64,000 bases of DNA. Source: Streptomyces capillispiralis. Its GTDB lineage: Bacteria > Actinomycetota > Actinomycetes > Streptomycetales > Streptomycetaceae. The notes below the pieces were generated by a model. That model was given only the letters and a program-made list of their open reading frames with translations. It did no database searches and was not told the origin of the DNA. The position numbers and the translations under genes were made by a program. The stretch lies in contig NZ_VIWV01000001.1 in the NCBI RefSeq assembly GCF_007829875.1, positions 1,116,001 through 1,180,000 on the forward strand, given 5' to 3'. Shown one piece after another: positions 48,405 through 58,678 of the stretch (positions within the stretch are counted from its first letter, which is position 1; each line of letters begins with the position of its first letter).

Positions 48405-49226
48405 ATGACGGTTGACGGCCCCTCCATCGACTCCACCAGGCCCAGCATCGCCCGCGTCTACGACTACCTGCTCGGCGGCAAGGACAACTACGCCGTGGAC
48501 CGGGAGGTCGGCGACGTGTTCTTCCGCGACCTTCCCGGTTCGGTGGCCATCGCCTTCGCCAACCGCGCCGCCCTGACGCGGGCGATCGCGCAGATCGTCA
48601 CGACCACCGGCGTGCGGCAGTTCATCGACCTGGGCAGTGGTCTGCCGACCGCCGACAACGTCCACCAGGTCGCGCAGCGGCACGCCCCGGAGTCCCGGAT
48701 CGTGTACGTCGACAACGACCCCCAGGTGCTGGTCCACGGCTGTGCGCTGCTGGAGCAGAACGACCGGACCCGGGTCGTCCGGGCCGACGTACGCGATCCC
48801 GAAGGCGTCCGCACCCACCCGGAGACCCTGGAACTGATCGACTTCGACCGCCCCGTCGCCGTCATCTTCAGCGCCATCCTCCACCACGTCAACGACGAGG
48901 AGGACCCGGCCGGCATCGTCCGCCACTGGCGCGACCACGTGCCCTCCGGGAGCTACTTCTTCCTCAGCCACTTCCGTTCCGGCGACAACCCGGAGACGGT
49001 GGAGGCCGAGCGGGTCCTCCAGCGGACCTTCGGCCGCGGCCGGTGGCGCACCGACGAGGAGATCGCCTCCCTGCTGGACGGTCTGGAGATCCTCGACCCC
49101 GGGATCGTGCCCGCGCCCCTGTGGCGCCCCGACACGGCCCCCAACCCGTGGAGCACCGGCGGTGCGGAACGGGAACTCAGCGTCTGGCAGCACCTCATCG
49201 TCGCCGGGCTGGCCCGCAAGGCGTAG
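48405..49226 (+). CDS. SAM-dependent methyltransferase, DUF574 (Methyltransf_19) family
   Basis: 273 residues. The N-terminus SIARVYDYLLGGKDNYAVDRE is the signature of the actinobacterial DUF574 family, which is expanded in Streptomyces. The SAM site IDLGSGLPT follows, then the acidic loop VYVDNDPQV. Crystal structures of relatives show a methyltransferase fold, but the substrate is unknown. ATG 48405 is preferred over 48396 since GGGGGAGG lies at proper spacing only for the former. A single gene. Confidence 0.9.
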   Translation: MTVDGPSIDSTRPSIARVYDYLLGGKDNYAVDREVGDVFFRDLPGSVAIAFANRAALTRAIAQIVTTTGVRQFIDLGSGLPTADNVHQVAQRHAPESRIVYVDNDPQVLVHGCALLEQNDRTRVVRADVRDPEGVRTHPETLELIDFDRPVAVIFSAILHHVNDEEDPAGIVRHWRDHVPSGSYFFLSHFRSGDNPETVEAERVLQRTFGRGRWRTDEEIASLLDGLEILDPGIVPAPLWRPDTAPNPWSTGGAERELSVWQHLIVAGLARKA

Positions 49227-49432
49227 ACGCGGTCGGTGACCGTGTCGTGGGCGGTCACCGCGGCAGTTCACCGGAACGGGCGACGATGTCACCCGAAAGC
49301 CCTCACCTCACGCGGTTCCGTCCCCCCTTCGCCCCGTGCCCCCTACCGTGGACCCGCCGCCCGAACACCGCCCGCTGCGGCCGCGCATGGCGGCGGTGAC
49401 ACGCAGGACACGGAAGACCGAGAAGGAACGGG

Positions 49433-50959
49433 ATGACACGGGCCGCGGTGACTGAGTGGGACGAACGCGTGCCGGGGCGCCGCTGGACGGTGCGTCTGGA
49501 CCCCGTCGGCCGGGGCAGCGCGGAGGTGCGCGTCACGTGCAGCCGGCCCGCCTGTGCCGAGCTGCGTCTGCCCTCGGCGACGGCGGGCCGCGCGGCCGCG
49601 GCCGCCCATCTCATGGCGCATCTGCGTGCCGCTCCCGCCCCGGGAGCCGGTACCTACTGCGCGTGCAGGGCCGAGGGCTGTCGCGCCCATCTCCCCGGCA
49701 CCGGCGGGCAGGCGCGTACCGAACCCTGGCGGTGCGGCGGGCCGGTCGTCCTGGCGGTGGTCACCGACCGGGCGGGACGCTGGTGGCAGGCCCTGGAGTG
49801 CTGTTCGACGTGCGCCGCCGCCACTCCCGGAGCGCGGACCGCGGACCCCTCGCGGCCGTCCGGGCCCCGGACCACCGCCCGCCCGACGCCCGCGGCGGCG
49901 GGCCCGGGCGGGCCACGGTTCTCCGACCGGCAGGTCGCCGCCGGTGCGGCGGTTCCCGCGCCCCGCCCCGAACCCACGCGGCGGTGCCGCCCGCCGGAGG
50001 AGAGGGTCGGCCGCCGTGTCATCCCGCGCGACCTGCGGCCCGTGTCCCTGCGGGACGAACTCGTCGAACTCGGTGACCTCTTCCGCGCCTACCAGAAGCG
50101 CGCGGAACCCGACCTGGCGATGCTGGCCGGTCTCCAGGAGCGCAAGGCCCGCGCCTTCCTCACCTGGTCCGCTGTCAGCTGCGACGTCACCCTGCGGCTC
50201 GAAGCGACGCGCGCCGAGCGGGCCGCCGCCGTCATCCGGCGCCAGCACCAGCACCGCACCGGCTGTGTGACGGACGGCGACGAACCGGGCGTGGTGCGCC
50301 TGCTGACCGTACCGAAGCAGTGGGATTACGCGCGCTCCGTCCTGGCGTACGTGGCCGCGCACGCGCCGCTGCCCGGACCGGAGGCACGGCTGCTGGTGCT
50401 GATGCTGACCCTGCGCACCGCGCACTCCGGCACCGGCAACCTCGTCGGCCAGGACCTCAGCGGGCTGGGCCTGACCGATCCGGAGGCCCTGGTCGAGCAG
50501 CTGACCGGCTGCGGCTGGCTGGACCTCCCCGGCACGGTGGGCGACCTGCTCACCTCCCGGCCGGAGAACCCCACCCCGATCACCGTGCCCTCCCTGACGC
50601 CCGACGCTGCGGCTCCCCTCACGTTCGGCAGGAAGACACGGCCCAAGCTGTCCGGCTGGGCCCAGAGAGTCGTCTCGGACAAGAAGCTCCGCAAGGCGAA
50701 GGCCCCGGCCGGCACCCGGCTGCTCGCCCTGACGCTGGCCACGCGGACCGACCTCGCGGGACACCTCGGCCCCGGTGGCGAGGGCATCGCCCTGAGCACC
50801 CTCGCCGAGCAGGTCGCACTGCCCCCCGGCGAACTGCCGCCCTTGATCGACCGGTTGACGGCGCTCGACTGGCTCACCGAGACCGTCCTCACCGACACCC
50901 ACCTCACCGCCCGCCTCACCGAACGCGTCCTCCCCCTCACCTGCCCCCTCCTGGAGTGA
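49433..50959 (+). CDS. Cys-rich protein with two winged-helix-like C-terminal repeats, unknown
   Basis: 508 residues, not recognised. The first 130 residues contain several Cys clusters (CSRPAC, YCACRAEGC, CCSTC) that could bind one or two zinc ions. A Pro/Arg-rich linker follows (about 135-185). The second half has two similar helical units (around 305-360 and 420-480), each with a TLRTAHSGTGN- or TLATRTDLAGH-type start and a W-D/L ending, which resemble winged-helix modules. A DNA-binding or replication-initiator-like role is possible but unproven. ATG 49433 follows GAAGGAACGGG. Confidence 0.7.
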   Translation: MTRAAVTEWDERVPGRRWTVRLDPVGRGSAEVRVTCSRPACAELRLPSATAGRAAAAAHLMAHLRAAPAPGAGTYCACRAEGCRAHLPGTGGQARTEPWRCGGPVVLAVVTDRAGRWWQALECCSTCAAATPGARTADPSRPSGPRTTARPTPAAAGPGGPRFSDRQVAAGAAVPAPRPEPTRRCRPPEERVGRRVIPRDLRPVSLRDELVELGDLFRAYQKRAEPDLAMLAGLQERKARAFLTWSAVSCDVTLRLEATRAERAAAVIRRQHQHRTGCVTDGDEPGVVRLLTVPKQWDYARSVLAYVAAHAPLPGPEARLLVLMLTLRTAHSGTGNLVGQDLSGLGLTDPEALVEQLTGCGWLDLPGTVGDLLTSRPENPTPITVPSLTPDAAAPLTFGRKTRPKLSGWAQRVVSDKKLRKAKAPAGTRLLALTLATRTDLAGHLGPGGEGIALSTLAEQVALPPGELPPLIDRLTALDWLTETVLTDTHLTARLTERVLPLTCPLLE

Positions 50960-51210
50960 CCCGCACCCCCTGGGAGCCCCAGGACCGCTCCGCTCCGGCA
51001 CGGCCGCAACGCCTGTGCGCGCACTCGGGATTGCCGCGCCTCGCGCCCGGCGGACGGGACACAGGACGTCACGGGTGGGCGGGGCGGTCGACCCGCTTGT
51101 GTCAACTACCGAATGTGCACGGGAGGTTCACCGATCGACTCCGGTCCCTGTGGTTCACTGCCGAGGCGCGACAGGACGTGACGAACCGTCAACGGAGAGG
51201 TGTCGACCCC

Positions 51211-52344
51211 GTGCACATACGCCGCACTCGCAGCGCCGCCACCGCGTTACTGCTCGCGGTGGCGCTGATACCCGCCACCCTCACCACCGCGTCGGCGGCC
51301 GACGCGCCCGCCCCCACGCCCGCCGCACCGGGCGTGACGTCCGGCCGGCAGAGCACCGACCCGCAGAAGGTCCGTGACTTCTGGACACCCGAGAGAATCG
51401 CCCGCGCCCTGGCGAACGAGAAGAAGGACCAGGCCCGCATCGCCCGCGACGCCACGCTCGCCGGGGCAGCGGCCGAAGCGCCCGAGGACAGGGTCAGGAG
51501 CACCGCCCCGCGGCTGACGGCCGAGGCTCCGCGGGTCCTCCCCGCGCGGCAGGCGGGCGTGTCGGCGACCGCGGCGGCGGCCGACGTCCCCGAGATGCCC
51601 GTCGCGCAGGAGGTGCCGTTCCCGCAGAACGCCCCCGCGATCGTCGTCGGCAAGATCCTCTACACCGACGACGCGGGCGAGGAGCACGGCTGCAGCGGCG
51701 CCTCGGTCTCGGCCGACGGCAACAACACCGTCTGGACGGCGGGCCACTGCGTGCACCCGGGCGACGGGCGCGGCGCCGACGGCTTCTACGACCTGGTGCT
51801 CTTCATCCCGGGCTACAGGGAAAGCCTCGAAACCCCCGGTGAGTACGACGCCCCGTGGGGCGAGTGGGTCGCCCAGTCGTTCGTGGCCCCGGAGGCGTGG
51901 ACCCAGGACCGGGACTACGAGGACGCCGACCTGGCCGCCTTCACCGTCGAGGCCCCGGCCGGCTACACGAACCTCACCGACACGGTGGGCGCGCTCGGCT
52001 ACAAGTTCGGGTACGGCTCGGACTGGCCGGACATCATCGACTCCGGGTTCCCGGGCGAGGGCTACCAGCGCACCGACATGGACGGGTACACGCAGTTCTA
52101 CTGCACCGGTGACGTCGTGGACGCTATGGACTGGAACCCGTTGGACAACCGGCTCGAGATGAACTGCGACATGGGCGGCGGCGCGAGCGGCGGCCCGATG
52201 GCCACTCCCGAGGGGCAGATCGTCGGAGCGAACTCCCACGCCGAAGTCGACGACCAGGACCAGCGGATCAACGATCACCTGTACTCGTCCGACCACGGCG
52301 ACCAGGCCGTCGCGGTGATCAACGCGATCAACGACGCGAACTGA
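51211..52344 (+). CDS. Secreted trypsin-like serine protease
   Basis: 377 residues from GTG 51211 (GGAGAGG ten bases upstream). A Sec signal peptide ending near ASA-AD is followed by a propeptide-like Ala/Pro-rich segment to about 140. The chymotrypsin fold has His179 in WTAGHC, Asp240 in DADLAAF and Ser326 in GGGASGGPM; a Cys at 180 and Cys319 fit typical disulfides. It should be an extracellular endopeptidase of the V8/glutamyl-like S1B group. A single gene, with nothing on activation or regulation visible. Confidence 0.88.
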   Translation: MHIRRTRSAATALLLAVALIPATLTTASAADAPAPTPAAPGVTSGRQSTDPQKVRDFWTPERIARALANEKKDQARIARDATLAGAAAEAPEDRVRSTAPRLTAEAPRVLPARQAGVSATAAAADVPEMPVAQEVPFPQNAPAIVVGKILYTDDAGEEHGCSGASVSADGNNTVWTAGHCVHPGDGRGADGFYDLVLFIPGYRESLETPGEYDAPWGEWVAQSFVAPEAWTQDRDYEDADLAAFTVEAPAGYTNLTDTVGALGYKFGYGSDWPDIIDSGFPGEGYQRTDMDGYTQFYCTGDVVDAMDWNPLDNRLEMNCDMGGGASGGPMATPEGQIVGANSHAEVDDQDQRINDHLYSSDHGDQAVAVINAINDAN

Positions 52345-52411
52345 CCCCACACGGCCCCGGGAGGCGGACCCCGGCCCGGCCCCGCGCGGTCGTGGCCAGG
52401 GTCCGTCCCCT

Positions 52412-52741
52412 TCAGCCGTCCACGCGTCGGTCCATGCCCGGGTCGACGTCCTCGGCGCTCGGAGCGTTGACCATCCGCTGGTGCAGGTAGCGGCCCCGGA
52501 TCTCGTCCGTGGTCAGCAGGTCCCAGCCCTCGGGCAGCTCCTTGCCCGCGTCCTCGAGCTCGGCCGTCCACGCCTCGACCAGTTCCGCCCGGGTCGTCGG
52601 TACCGGCGACGCCGCCGACCGGGCCGCGCCGACCGTCACCGGAGGCGTCTCGTCCTCCTGGACGGACATCACCACGAACGTCAAGGCCCCGCCCGCCGCG
52701 AACGCCGCCAGGGCCAAGCCCCACACCCGCCTGCGTGTCAT
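52412..52741 (-). CDS. Small membrane-anchored or exported protein, unknown
   Basis: 109 residues. MTRRRVWGLALAAFAAGGALTFVV is an N-terminal signal-anchor (basic start then about 18 hydrophobic residues) without a clear cleavage site. The remaining 85 residues are acidic and helical (ELVEAWTAELEDAGKELPEGWD). The ATG at 52741 has GGGAG upstream on the minus strand. Function unknown. It may lie in the same orientation as, but separate from, the tRNA upstream. Confidence 0.7.
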   Translation of the reverse strand: MTRRRVWGLALAAFAAGGALTFVVMSVQEDETPPVTVGAARSAASPVPTTRAELVEAWTAELEDAGKELPEGWDLLTTDEIRGRYLHQRMVNAPSAEDVDPGMDRRVDG

Positions 52742-52861
52742 CCCGCTCCCCTCACGAGCCGCCCTCACCCGTACCGTGCCACAGCTCCACGGGCAGGACC
52801 GAGGCCCGGCACCCACGCCGCCCGTATCTCCCCATCCGTGTGCGCCGCGTGCAGAGACGAG

Positions 52862-52894
52862 CGATGGCCCCGACCGTGCTGGTCGGGGCCATCG
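52862..52894 (-). terminator. Terminator downstream of tRNA-Leu
   Basis: A perfect 14-bp inverted repeat (CGATGGCCCCGACC at 52862-52875 with its complement at 52881-52894) and 5-nt loop lies just past the 3' end of the tRNA gene on its strand. Confidence 0.75.
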
Positions 52895-52905
52895 ATGGTG
52901 CGCGG

Positions 52906-52990
52906 TGTCCGAGGGGGGACTTGAACCCCCACGCCCGATAAAGGGCACTAGCACCTCAAGCTAGCGCGTCTGCCATTCCGCCACCCGGAC
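52906..52990 (-). tRNA. tRNA-Leu (anticodon GAG)
   Basis: The minus strand folds as a class II tRNA of 85 nt with a long variable arm. The acceptor stem GTCCGGG pairs with CTCGGAC, discriminator A; the anticodon stem CTAGC/GCTAG encloses the loop TTGAGGT, giving anticodon GAG; the T loop is GTTCAAGTC. CCA is not encoded in full. It reads CUC/CUU codons. Confidence 0.93.
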
Positions 52991-53164
52991 AAGGTGTCTG
53001 CCGCCGTGCCGGGGTGTTCCCCCCGTGGCGACATGGACAACCATACCAAGCTTTCGCAGTGCCTTTCACCTGCGTTTTCCGTGCGTCCGATGGCGGTCCG
53101 CGCCTCGTGGGCGCGGACCGCCGCCCGTGCACGGTGGGTGTCCGGACGGTTACGGCCGGGCGGC

Positions 53165-54709
53165 TCACGGCATCAGCTGGTACTCCGGGAAGTTGCCGGG
53201 CAGCCGCTCCCCGGCGGGCCCCTGGGTGACGGCGCGGACCAGCAGCTCGCCGCCGACGAACGCGCCCCGCCAGGACGCGCCGAAGCCGCCGAACAGCTCG
53301 TCGCGGTCGCCGCGGGATCGGGGGACCCCGTGGCCGACCTTGAAGGCGCGGATGTGCGGGGCCAGCCGGTCGTAGGTGGACCGGTCGTCCGTGGACAGGG
53401 TGGCCACCAGGGCGCCGTTGGACGCGTTCATGGCGGCCAGCAGTTCCGCCTCGGTATCGACCAGGACGATGGTGTCGACCGGGCCGAACGGCTCCGCGTG
53501 GTGCAGCGGGGAGGAGCGGGGCGGGTCGAGCAGCGTGACGGGCTGGACGTAGGCCGAAATGTCCTGGCCGGGCAGGAAGCGGGCGTCGGACGGGGTGCCC
53601 CGGTGCAGGGGGACGGCGCCGCGGTCGACGGCCTCGGCGACCTGGTCGTGCAGTTCCTTCGCCTTGGCCGCGTTGATCACGGGCCCGAAGTCCAGCGCCG
53701 GGCAGGGGTCGTCGGGGTGTTCCACGGCCAGCGGGTGGCCGACCCGGAGGGTGCGGACCGCGGGAAGGTACGCGGCGAGGAAGTCGTCGAAGAGCCGGCG
53801 CTGGACGACGAAGCGCGGGTAGGCGGTGCAGCGCTGCTTGCCGTAGTCGAACAGTGTGGGGATCACCGCGCCGAGGGTGTCCCAGTCCGAGTGGTCCCAG
53901 ATGCCCCAGGTGTTGAGCCCTTCCTGTTCGAGGATGTGCCGTTTGCCGAGGTCGGCGACGGCGGTGGCGACGGCGGCCCCGGAGTCGCGGCCGCCGACGA
54001 AGGAGACGCAGCCGACCTCGGGCGCCCGCACCAGTGCCTCGGACAGCTCGCCTCCGCCGCCGCTGACGAGGGTGACGGGCAGGCCCTCGCGGGCGGCGAG
54101 CGCCGAGGCCAGGGTCAGGCAGGCGACGCCGCCGTCGGTCGGGGTCTTGGCGATGACCGCGTTGCCCGCGAGTGCCTGCACCAGCATGGCGTGCACGAGC
54201 ACGCTCATCGGGTAGTTCCAGCTGGCGATGTTGGAGACGGGCCCGTCGAGCGGGGCCCGTCCGGTGAGCATCGCGTCGATGCCGTCGACGTACCAGCGCA
54301 CGCCGTCGATGGCCCGGTCGACGTCCGCCCGGGCGAGCCGCCACGGTTTGCCGATCTCCCAGACGAGGAGGAGGGCGAGCAGTTCGCGGTGCTGGGCGAG
54401 GGCGTCGAGGGTGGCCGCGACGCGGGCGCGGCGTTCCGGCAGCGGGAGGTGGCGCCAGGCGCGGTGCTGGTCGAGCGCGGCGCGCACGGCCTGCCGGGCG
54501 GTGGCCCGGTCCAGGCGTGGCGGGCCGGCCACGGGGCCGCCGTCGACGGGGCTGACGGCGGGCAGGGTGCGGCCGTCGGCCTGCCAGGCGGCGTTCCAGA
54601 GGTTGAGGACGCGGTCGTCCCGGAAGGCCTCGGGGGCGACGGCGAGGCAGCGCTGCCAGGCGTCGGTCCAGGAGGTGCCGGATTTGAGGGTGAGGGTGGG
54701 TGGTGGCAT
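53165..54709 (-). CDS. Aldehyde dehydrogenase-family protein (sucCD-linked)
   Basis: 514 residues with the ALDH fold: oxyanion Asn165 in WNYP, NAD-binding AKTPTDGG, an active-site Glu in LEQEGLNTWG (261/263) and nucleophile Cys294 in GKQRCTAYP. The Cys environment (GKQRCTAYPR rather than GQxCxA) and the Glu motif differ from common ALDHs, so the substrate may be unusual, e.g. a CoA-linked or acyl aldehyde. It starts 54 bp after sucD and is in the same operon. Given the oxalate genes across the divergent promoter, a glyoxylate- or semialdehyde-oxidising role is possible (inference). Confidence 0.85.
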   Translation of the reverse strand: MPPPTLTLKSGTSWTDAWQRCLAVAPEAFRDDRVLNLWNAAWQADGRTLPAVSPVDGGPVAGPPRLDRATARQAVRAALDQHRAWRHLPLPERRARVAATLDALAQHRELLALLLVWEIGKPWRLARADVDRAIDGVRWYVDGIDAMLTGRAPLDGPVSNIASWNYPMSVLVHAMLVQALAGNAVIAKTPTDGGVACLTLASALAAREGLPVTLVSGGGGELSEALVRAPEVGCVSFVGGRDSGAAVATAVADLGKRHILEQEGLNTWGIWDHSDWDTLGAVIPTLFDYGKQRCTAYPRFVVQRRLFDDFLAAYLPAVRTLRVGHPLAVEHPDDPCPALDFGPVINAAKAKELHDQVAEAVDRGAVPLHRGTPSDARFLPGQDISAYVQPVTLLDPPRSSPLHHAEPFGPVDTIVLVDTEAELLAAMNASNGALVATLSTDDRSTYDRLAPHIRAFKVGHGVPRSRGDRDELFGGFGASWRGAFVGGELLVRAVTQGPAGERLPGNFPEYQLMP

Positions 54710-54763
54710 GCGGTTCGCTCCGCTCTCGGTGCACGGTCGAGAGAAAGGGGAGGCCGAGGGTTC

Positions 54764-55648
54764 TCAGCCGCCGGCGTTCAGGACGGCGAGGACCTGCCGC
54801 GCCGTCTCCGTGGGCGTGTCGCCGACCCTGACCCCGGCCGCCTCCAGGGCTTCCTTCTTCGCCCGCGCCGTACCGGACGAGCCGGAGACGATCGCGCCGG
54901 CGTGGCCCATGGTGCGGCCCTCGGGTGCGGTGAAGCCGGCGATGTAGCCGACGACGGGCTTGGTGACGTGGTCGCGGACGTAGGCGGCCGCGCGTTCCTC
55001 GGCGTCGCCGCCGATCTCGCCGATGAGGACGATCAGGTCGGTGTCGGGGTCCTCCTGGAAGGCGGCCAGGCAGTCGATGTGGGTGGTGCCGACGACGGGG
55101 TCGCCGCCGATGCCGACACAGGTGGAGAAGCCGGTGTCCCGCAGCTCGTGCATGAGTTGGTAGGTGAGCGTGCCGGACTTGGAGACCAGGCCGATACGGC
55201 CCGGTGTGGTGATGTCGGCCGGGATGATGCCGGCGTTGGACTGTCCGGGGCTGATCAGGCCGGGGCAGTTGGGGCCGATGACCCGGGTGCCCCTGCGGCG
55301 GGCGTGCTCGACGAAGGCGACGGAGTCGTGGACGGGGATGCCCTCGGTGATGACGACCGCGAGTCCGATGCCGGCGTCGGCGGCTTCGGTCACGGCCGGC
55401 CTGGCGAAGGCGGGTGGCACGAAGACGACGGTGACGTCGGCTCCCGTGGCGTCCATGCCCTCGGCGACCGAGCCGAAGACGGGCACCCGGCGGTCGTCGA
55501 AGTCGGCGTTCCGGCCGGCCTTGCGCGGGTTGACGCCGCCGACGACGTTGGTGCCGGCGGCGAGCATCCGCCGGGTGTGCTTCATGCCCTCGCCGCCGGT
55601 CATGCCCTGGACGAGGACCCTGCTCTCCTTGGTGAGGTGGATGGCCAT
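54764..55648 (-). CDS. sucD: Succinate-CoA ligase, alpha subunit
   Basis: 294 residues. The CoA-binding Rossmann domain begins [18 protein letters not shown] with [10 protein letters not shown] and GPNCPG. The phosphorylated His is His249 in [11 protein letters not shown]. With the beta subunit it converts succinyl-CoA, ADP and phosphate to succinate, CoA and ATP, and the reverse. ATG 55648 lies 14 bp after sucC. Being in an oxalate-type locus rather than the TCA cluster suggests a specialised second copy or a related acyl-CoA ligase. Confidence 0.93.
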   Translation of the reverse strand: MAIHLTKESRVLVQGMTGGEGMKHTRRMLAAGTNVVGGVNPRKAGRNADFDDRRVPVFGSVAEGMDATGADVTVVFVPPAFARPAVTEAADAGIGLAVVITEGIPVHDSVAFVEHARRRGTRVIGPNCPGLISPGQSNAGIIPADITTPGRIGLVSKSGTLTYQLMHELRDTGFSTCVGIGGDPVVGTTHIDCLAAFQEDPDTDLIVLIGEIGGDAEERAAAYVRDHVTKPVVGYIAGFTAPEGRTMGHAGAIVSGSSGTARAKKEALEAAGVRVGDTPTETARQVLAVLNAGG

Positions 55649-55662
55649 GTCGTCCGGTCTCC

Positions 55663-56793
55663 TCAGGGTGTGGTGGCGAGGTGGGCGGCCCGGCTCGCGG
55701 CGCCGTCCATGGTGGGGACCTGTTCGACGAGCGGGTGCGCGTGCGCGTCGAGGACGGCCCGGCCGCGGGCCGCGTTGTTGCCGTCGAGGCGCACGACGAG
55801 CGGTTTCGTCAGCCGGACGGTGTCCAGGGCGCGGACGATGCCGTCGGCGACCGCGTCGCAGGCGGTGATGCCGCCGAAGACGTTGACGAGGACGGATCTC
55901 ACGGACGGGTCGGAGAGGATGACCGACAGGCCGTCCGCCATGACCTGCGCCGAGGCGCCGCCGCCGATGTCGAGGAAGTTGGCGGGGCGGGCACCGCAGC
56001 CGGCCACCACGTCGAGGGTGGCCATGACGAGTCCGGCGCCGTTGCCGATGATGCCGACCTCGCCGTCGAGCTTGACGTAGGTGAGGCCCTTGGCGGCCGC
56101 GGCGGCCTCGAGCGGGTCCTGGGGGGTTTCGTGCCCGGCCCCCCGACGCGTCCGGCGGAAGCTCGCGTTGTCGTCGAGGGTGACCTTGCCGTCGAGGGCC
56201 GTGATCCGTCCGTCGCGGGTGCGGACGAGCGGGTTGACCTCGACGAGCAGGGCGTCCTCGCGGACGAGGACCTCCCACAGCCGGACGAGGACGTCGACGG
56301 TCTGCGGCGGCAGTCCGGCCGCCTCGGCGATACGGGACGCCGTCGCCGGGGTGACGCCCTCGGCCGGGTCGACGGGGACGCGGGCCACGGCCTCGGGACG
56401 GGTCGCGGCGACCTCCTCGATGTCCATGCCGCCCTCGGCGGAGGCGATCGCGAGGAAGCGGCCGGCCGCGCGGTCGAGGACGTAGGAGACGTAGAACTCC
56501 TCCTCGATGTCGACGGGCCGGGCCAGCATCACCGTGCCGACCGTGTGGCCCTTGATGTCCATGCCGAGCATCTGACGTGCCGTCAGTTCGGCGGCGGCCG
56601 GGTCGGCGGCGAGCTTGACGCCGCCCGCCTTGCCGCGCCCGCCCGTCCTGACCTGCGCCTTGACGACGACGCGGCCGCCGAGCCGACGGGCGATCTCACG
56701 GGCCTTTTTGGGTGAGTCGGTGACCTCGGCCCGCGGCACCACGATGCCGTGTTCCTCGAAGAGTTCCCTTGCCTGGTGTTCGTACAGGTCCAT
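55663..56793 (-). CDS. sucC: Succinate-CoA ligase, beta subunit (ATP-grasp)
   Basis: 376 residues, starting [20 protein letters not shown], with AGGAG six bases before the ATG. The ATP-grasp domain has [19 protein letters not shown] and EVNPLVRT, and the CoA-ligase domain ends with [16 protein letters not shown]. It binds the nucleotide and succinate. First gene of sucC-sucD-ALDH, read away from oxc across a 191-bp region with one inverted repeat. It is slightly shorter than TCA-cycle SucC (about 390). Confidence 0.93.
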   Translation of the reverse strand: MDLYEHQARELFEEHGIVVPRAEVTDSPKKAREIARRLGGRVVVKAQVRTGGRGKAGGVKLAADPAAAELTARQMLGMDIKGHTVGTVMLARPVDIEEEFYVSYVLDRAAGRFLAIASAEGGMDIEEVAATRPEAVARVPVDPAEGVTPATASRIAEAAGLPPQTVDVLVRLWEVLVREDALLVEVNPLVRTRDGRITALDGKVTLDDNASFRRTRRGAGHETPQDPLEAAAAAKGLTYVKLDGEVGIIGNGAGLVMATLDVVAGCGARPANFLDIGGGASAQVMADGLSVILSDPSVRSVLVNVFGGITACDAVADGIVRALDTVRLTKPLVVRLDGNNAARGRAVLDAHAHPLVEQVPTMDGAASRAAHLATTP

Positions 56794-56907
56794 CTCGGCT
56801 CCTGTCTGCGAAGTCGCCGGAAGGTCCGAGAGGTGGCCGGAGGCCGACGACCGAAAAGTGCCGCGCACCCCCTGGACACCACCCATCGGATGCGGGATAA
56901 CAAGCTT

Positions 56908-56931
56908 CATACAGTATTCGTCGACTGTATG
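56908..56931. promoter_or_regulatory. 24-bp inverted repeat between divergent sucC and oxc operons
   Basis: CATACAGT and ACTGTATG form perfect 8-bp arms separated by 8 bp, in the A/T-richest part of the intergenic region. It is well placed to control both operons, in the style of a GntR/FCD- or LysR-type operator. No regulator gene for it is in view. Confidence 0.7.
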
Positions 56932-56984
56932 CAATGTACCGCGAGAGCGTTCCCCGCCCCCCAGGAAGGGACAAGGACTTCGCC

Positions 56985-58667
56985 ATGCCCGACGAAACCC
57001 AGGACGTCATCTCCGGCGGTCACCTCGTCGCCAAGGCCCTCAAGGCCGAGGGCGTCGACCGCATCTACACACTGTGCGGCGGCCACATCATCGACATCTA
57101 CGACGGCTGCGTCGACGAGGGCATCGAGGTCGTCGACGTACGGCACGAACAGGTGGCCGCCCATGCCGCCGACGGCTACGCCCGGATCACGGGCAAGCCC
57201 GGCTGCGCCGTCGTCACCGCGGGGCCGGGGACGACCGACGCCGTCACCGGAGTCGCCAACGCCTTCCGCGCGGAGTCCCCGATGCTGCTGATCGGCGGTC
57301 AGGGGGCGCTGACCCAGCACAAGATGGGGTCGCTGCAGGACCTGCCGCACGTCGACATGATGAACCCCATCACCAAGTTCGCGGCGACGGTGCCGGACAC
57401 GGCGCGTGCGGCGGACATGGTGTCGATGGCGTTCCGCGAGTGCTACCACGGCGCGCCCGGGCCCTCCTTCCTGGAGATCCCGCGCGACGTGCTCGACGCC
57501 AAGGTGCCCGTGCCCAAGGCGCGCGTGCCGCGGCAGGGCGCCTACCGGGCCTCGACCCGCTCGGCCGGCGACCCCGAGGCGGTCGAGAAGCTGGCCGACC
57601 TGCTGGTGCACGCCGAGAAGCCGGCGATCCTGCTCGGCAGCCAGGTGTGGACGACCCGGGGCACCGAGTCGGCGATCGAGCTGGTGCGCACCCTCAACAT
57701 CCCCGCGTACATGAACGGCGCGGGGCGCGGCACGCTGCCGCCCGGCGACCCGCACCACTTCCAGCTGTCACGGCGCTACGCCTTCTCCAACGCCGATGTC
57801 ATCGTGATCGTCGGTACGCCCTTCGACTTCCGCATGGGCTACGGCAAGCGGCTCTCCCCCGACGCGACCGTCGTCCAGATCGACCTCGACTACCGCACCG
57901 TCGGCAAGAACCGCGACATCGACCTCGGCATCGTCGGCGACGCGGGGCTGGTGCTGAAGTCGGTGGCCGAGGCGGCCTCCGGACGCGTCAACGGCGGCGC
58001 GTCCCGGCGCAAGGAGTGGCTGGACGAGCTGCGGGCCGCCGAGCAGACCGCCCTGGACAAGCGGCTGCCGCAGCTGCGGTCGGACGCCTCGCCGATCCAC
58101 CCCTACCGGCTGGTCAGCGAGATCAACGACTTCCTCACCGAGGACTCGATCTACATCGGCGACGGCGGCGACATCGTCACCTTCTCCGGGCAGGTCGTGC
58201 AGCCCAAGTCGCCCGGGCACTGGATGGACCCGGGCCCGCTCGGCACCCTCGGCGTCGGTGTCCCCTTCGTGCTGGCCGCCAAGCAGGCACGGCCCGACAA
58301 GGAGGTCATCGCCCTCTTCGGCGACGGCGCCTTCTCCCTCACCGGCTGGGACTTCGAGACCCTCGTCCGCTACGACCTCCCCTTCGTCGGCATCGTCGGC
58401 AACAACTCCTCGATGAACCAGATCCGCTACGGCCAGGCCGCCAAGTACGGCAAGGAGCGCGAGCGGGTCGGCAACACCCTCGGCGACGTCCGGTACGACG
58501 AGTTCGCGCGGATGCTGGGCGGTCACGGCGAGGAGGTCCGCGACCCCGCCGACATCGGCCCCGCCCTGCGCCGCGCCCGCGAGTCGGGCAAGCCGTCGCT
58601 GATCAACGTCTGGGTGGACCCGGACGCGTACGCCCCCGGAACCATGAACCAGACCATGTACAAGTGA
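56985..58667 (+). CDS. oxc: Oxalyl-CoA decarboxylase (thiamine diphosphate enzyme)
   Basis: 560 residues. Glu55 in [17 protein letters not shown] activates thiamine; the diphosphate/Mg site starts GDG at about 446 with the NNSSMNQ helper. The order (PYR domain, middle domain with [13 protein letters not shown] domain) and length match oxalyl-CoA decarboxylase, which turns oxalyl-CoA into formyl-CoA and CO2. Acetolactate synthase is an alternative, but the adjacent CoA-transferase and OFA antiporter favour Oxc. ATG 56985 follows AGGAAGGG/AAGGAC. The frc-like gene starts 11 bp later. Confidence 0.87.
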   Translation: MPDETQDVISGGHLVAKALKAEGVDRIYTLCGGHIIDIYDGCVDEGIEVVDVRHEQVAAHAADGYARITGKPGCAVVTAGPGTTDAVTGVANAFRAESPMLLIGGQGALTQHKMGSLQDLPHVDMMNPITKFAATVPDTARAADMVSMAFRECYHGAPGPSFLEIPRDVLDAKVPVPKARVPRQGAYRASTRSAGDPEAVEKLADLLVHAEKPAILLGSQVWTTRGTESAIELVRTLNIPAYMNGAGRGTLPPGDPHHFQLSRRYAFSNADVIVIVGTPFDFRMGYGKRLSPDATVVQIDLDYRTVGKNRDIDLGIVGDAGLVLKSVAEAASGRVNGGASRRKEWLDELRAAEQTALDKRLPQLRSDASPIHPYRLVSEINDFLTEDSIYIGDGGDIVTFSGQVVQPKSPGHWMDPGPLGTLGVGVPFVLAAKQARPDKEVIALFGDGAFSLTGWDFETLVRYDLPFVGIVGNNSSMNQIRYGQAAKYGKERERVGNTLGDVRYDEFARMLGGHGEEVRDPADIGPALRRARESGKPSLINVWVDPDAYAPGTMNQTMYK

Positions 58668-58678
58668 GGTGCACGCCC

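Noticed and set aside
52906..52990. tRNA-Leu as attachment site of an integrated element
   Set aside because: No integrase, no repeated tRNA 3' end and no phage genes are visible on either side.
56941..56955. GAGAGCGTTCCC-like sequence before oxc
   Set aside because: The palindrome is broken at several positions, and the oxalate genes already have a better inverted repeat.
56985..58667. Acetolactate synthase or glyoxylate carboligase
   Set aside because: The Frc-type transferase, acyl-CoA ligase and OFA transporter in the same operon fit oxalyl-CoA decarboxylase better; no small regulatory subunit or ilv genes are present.
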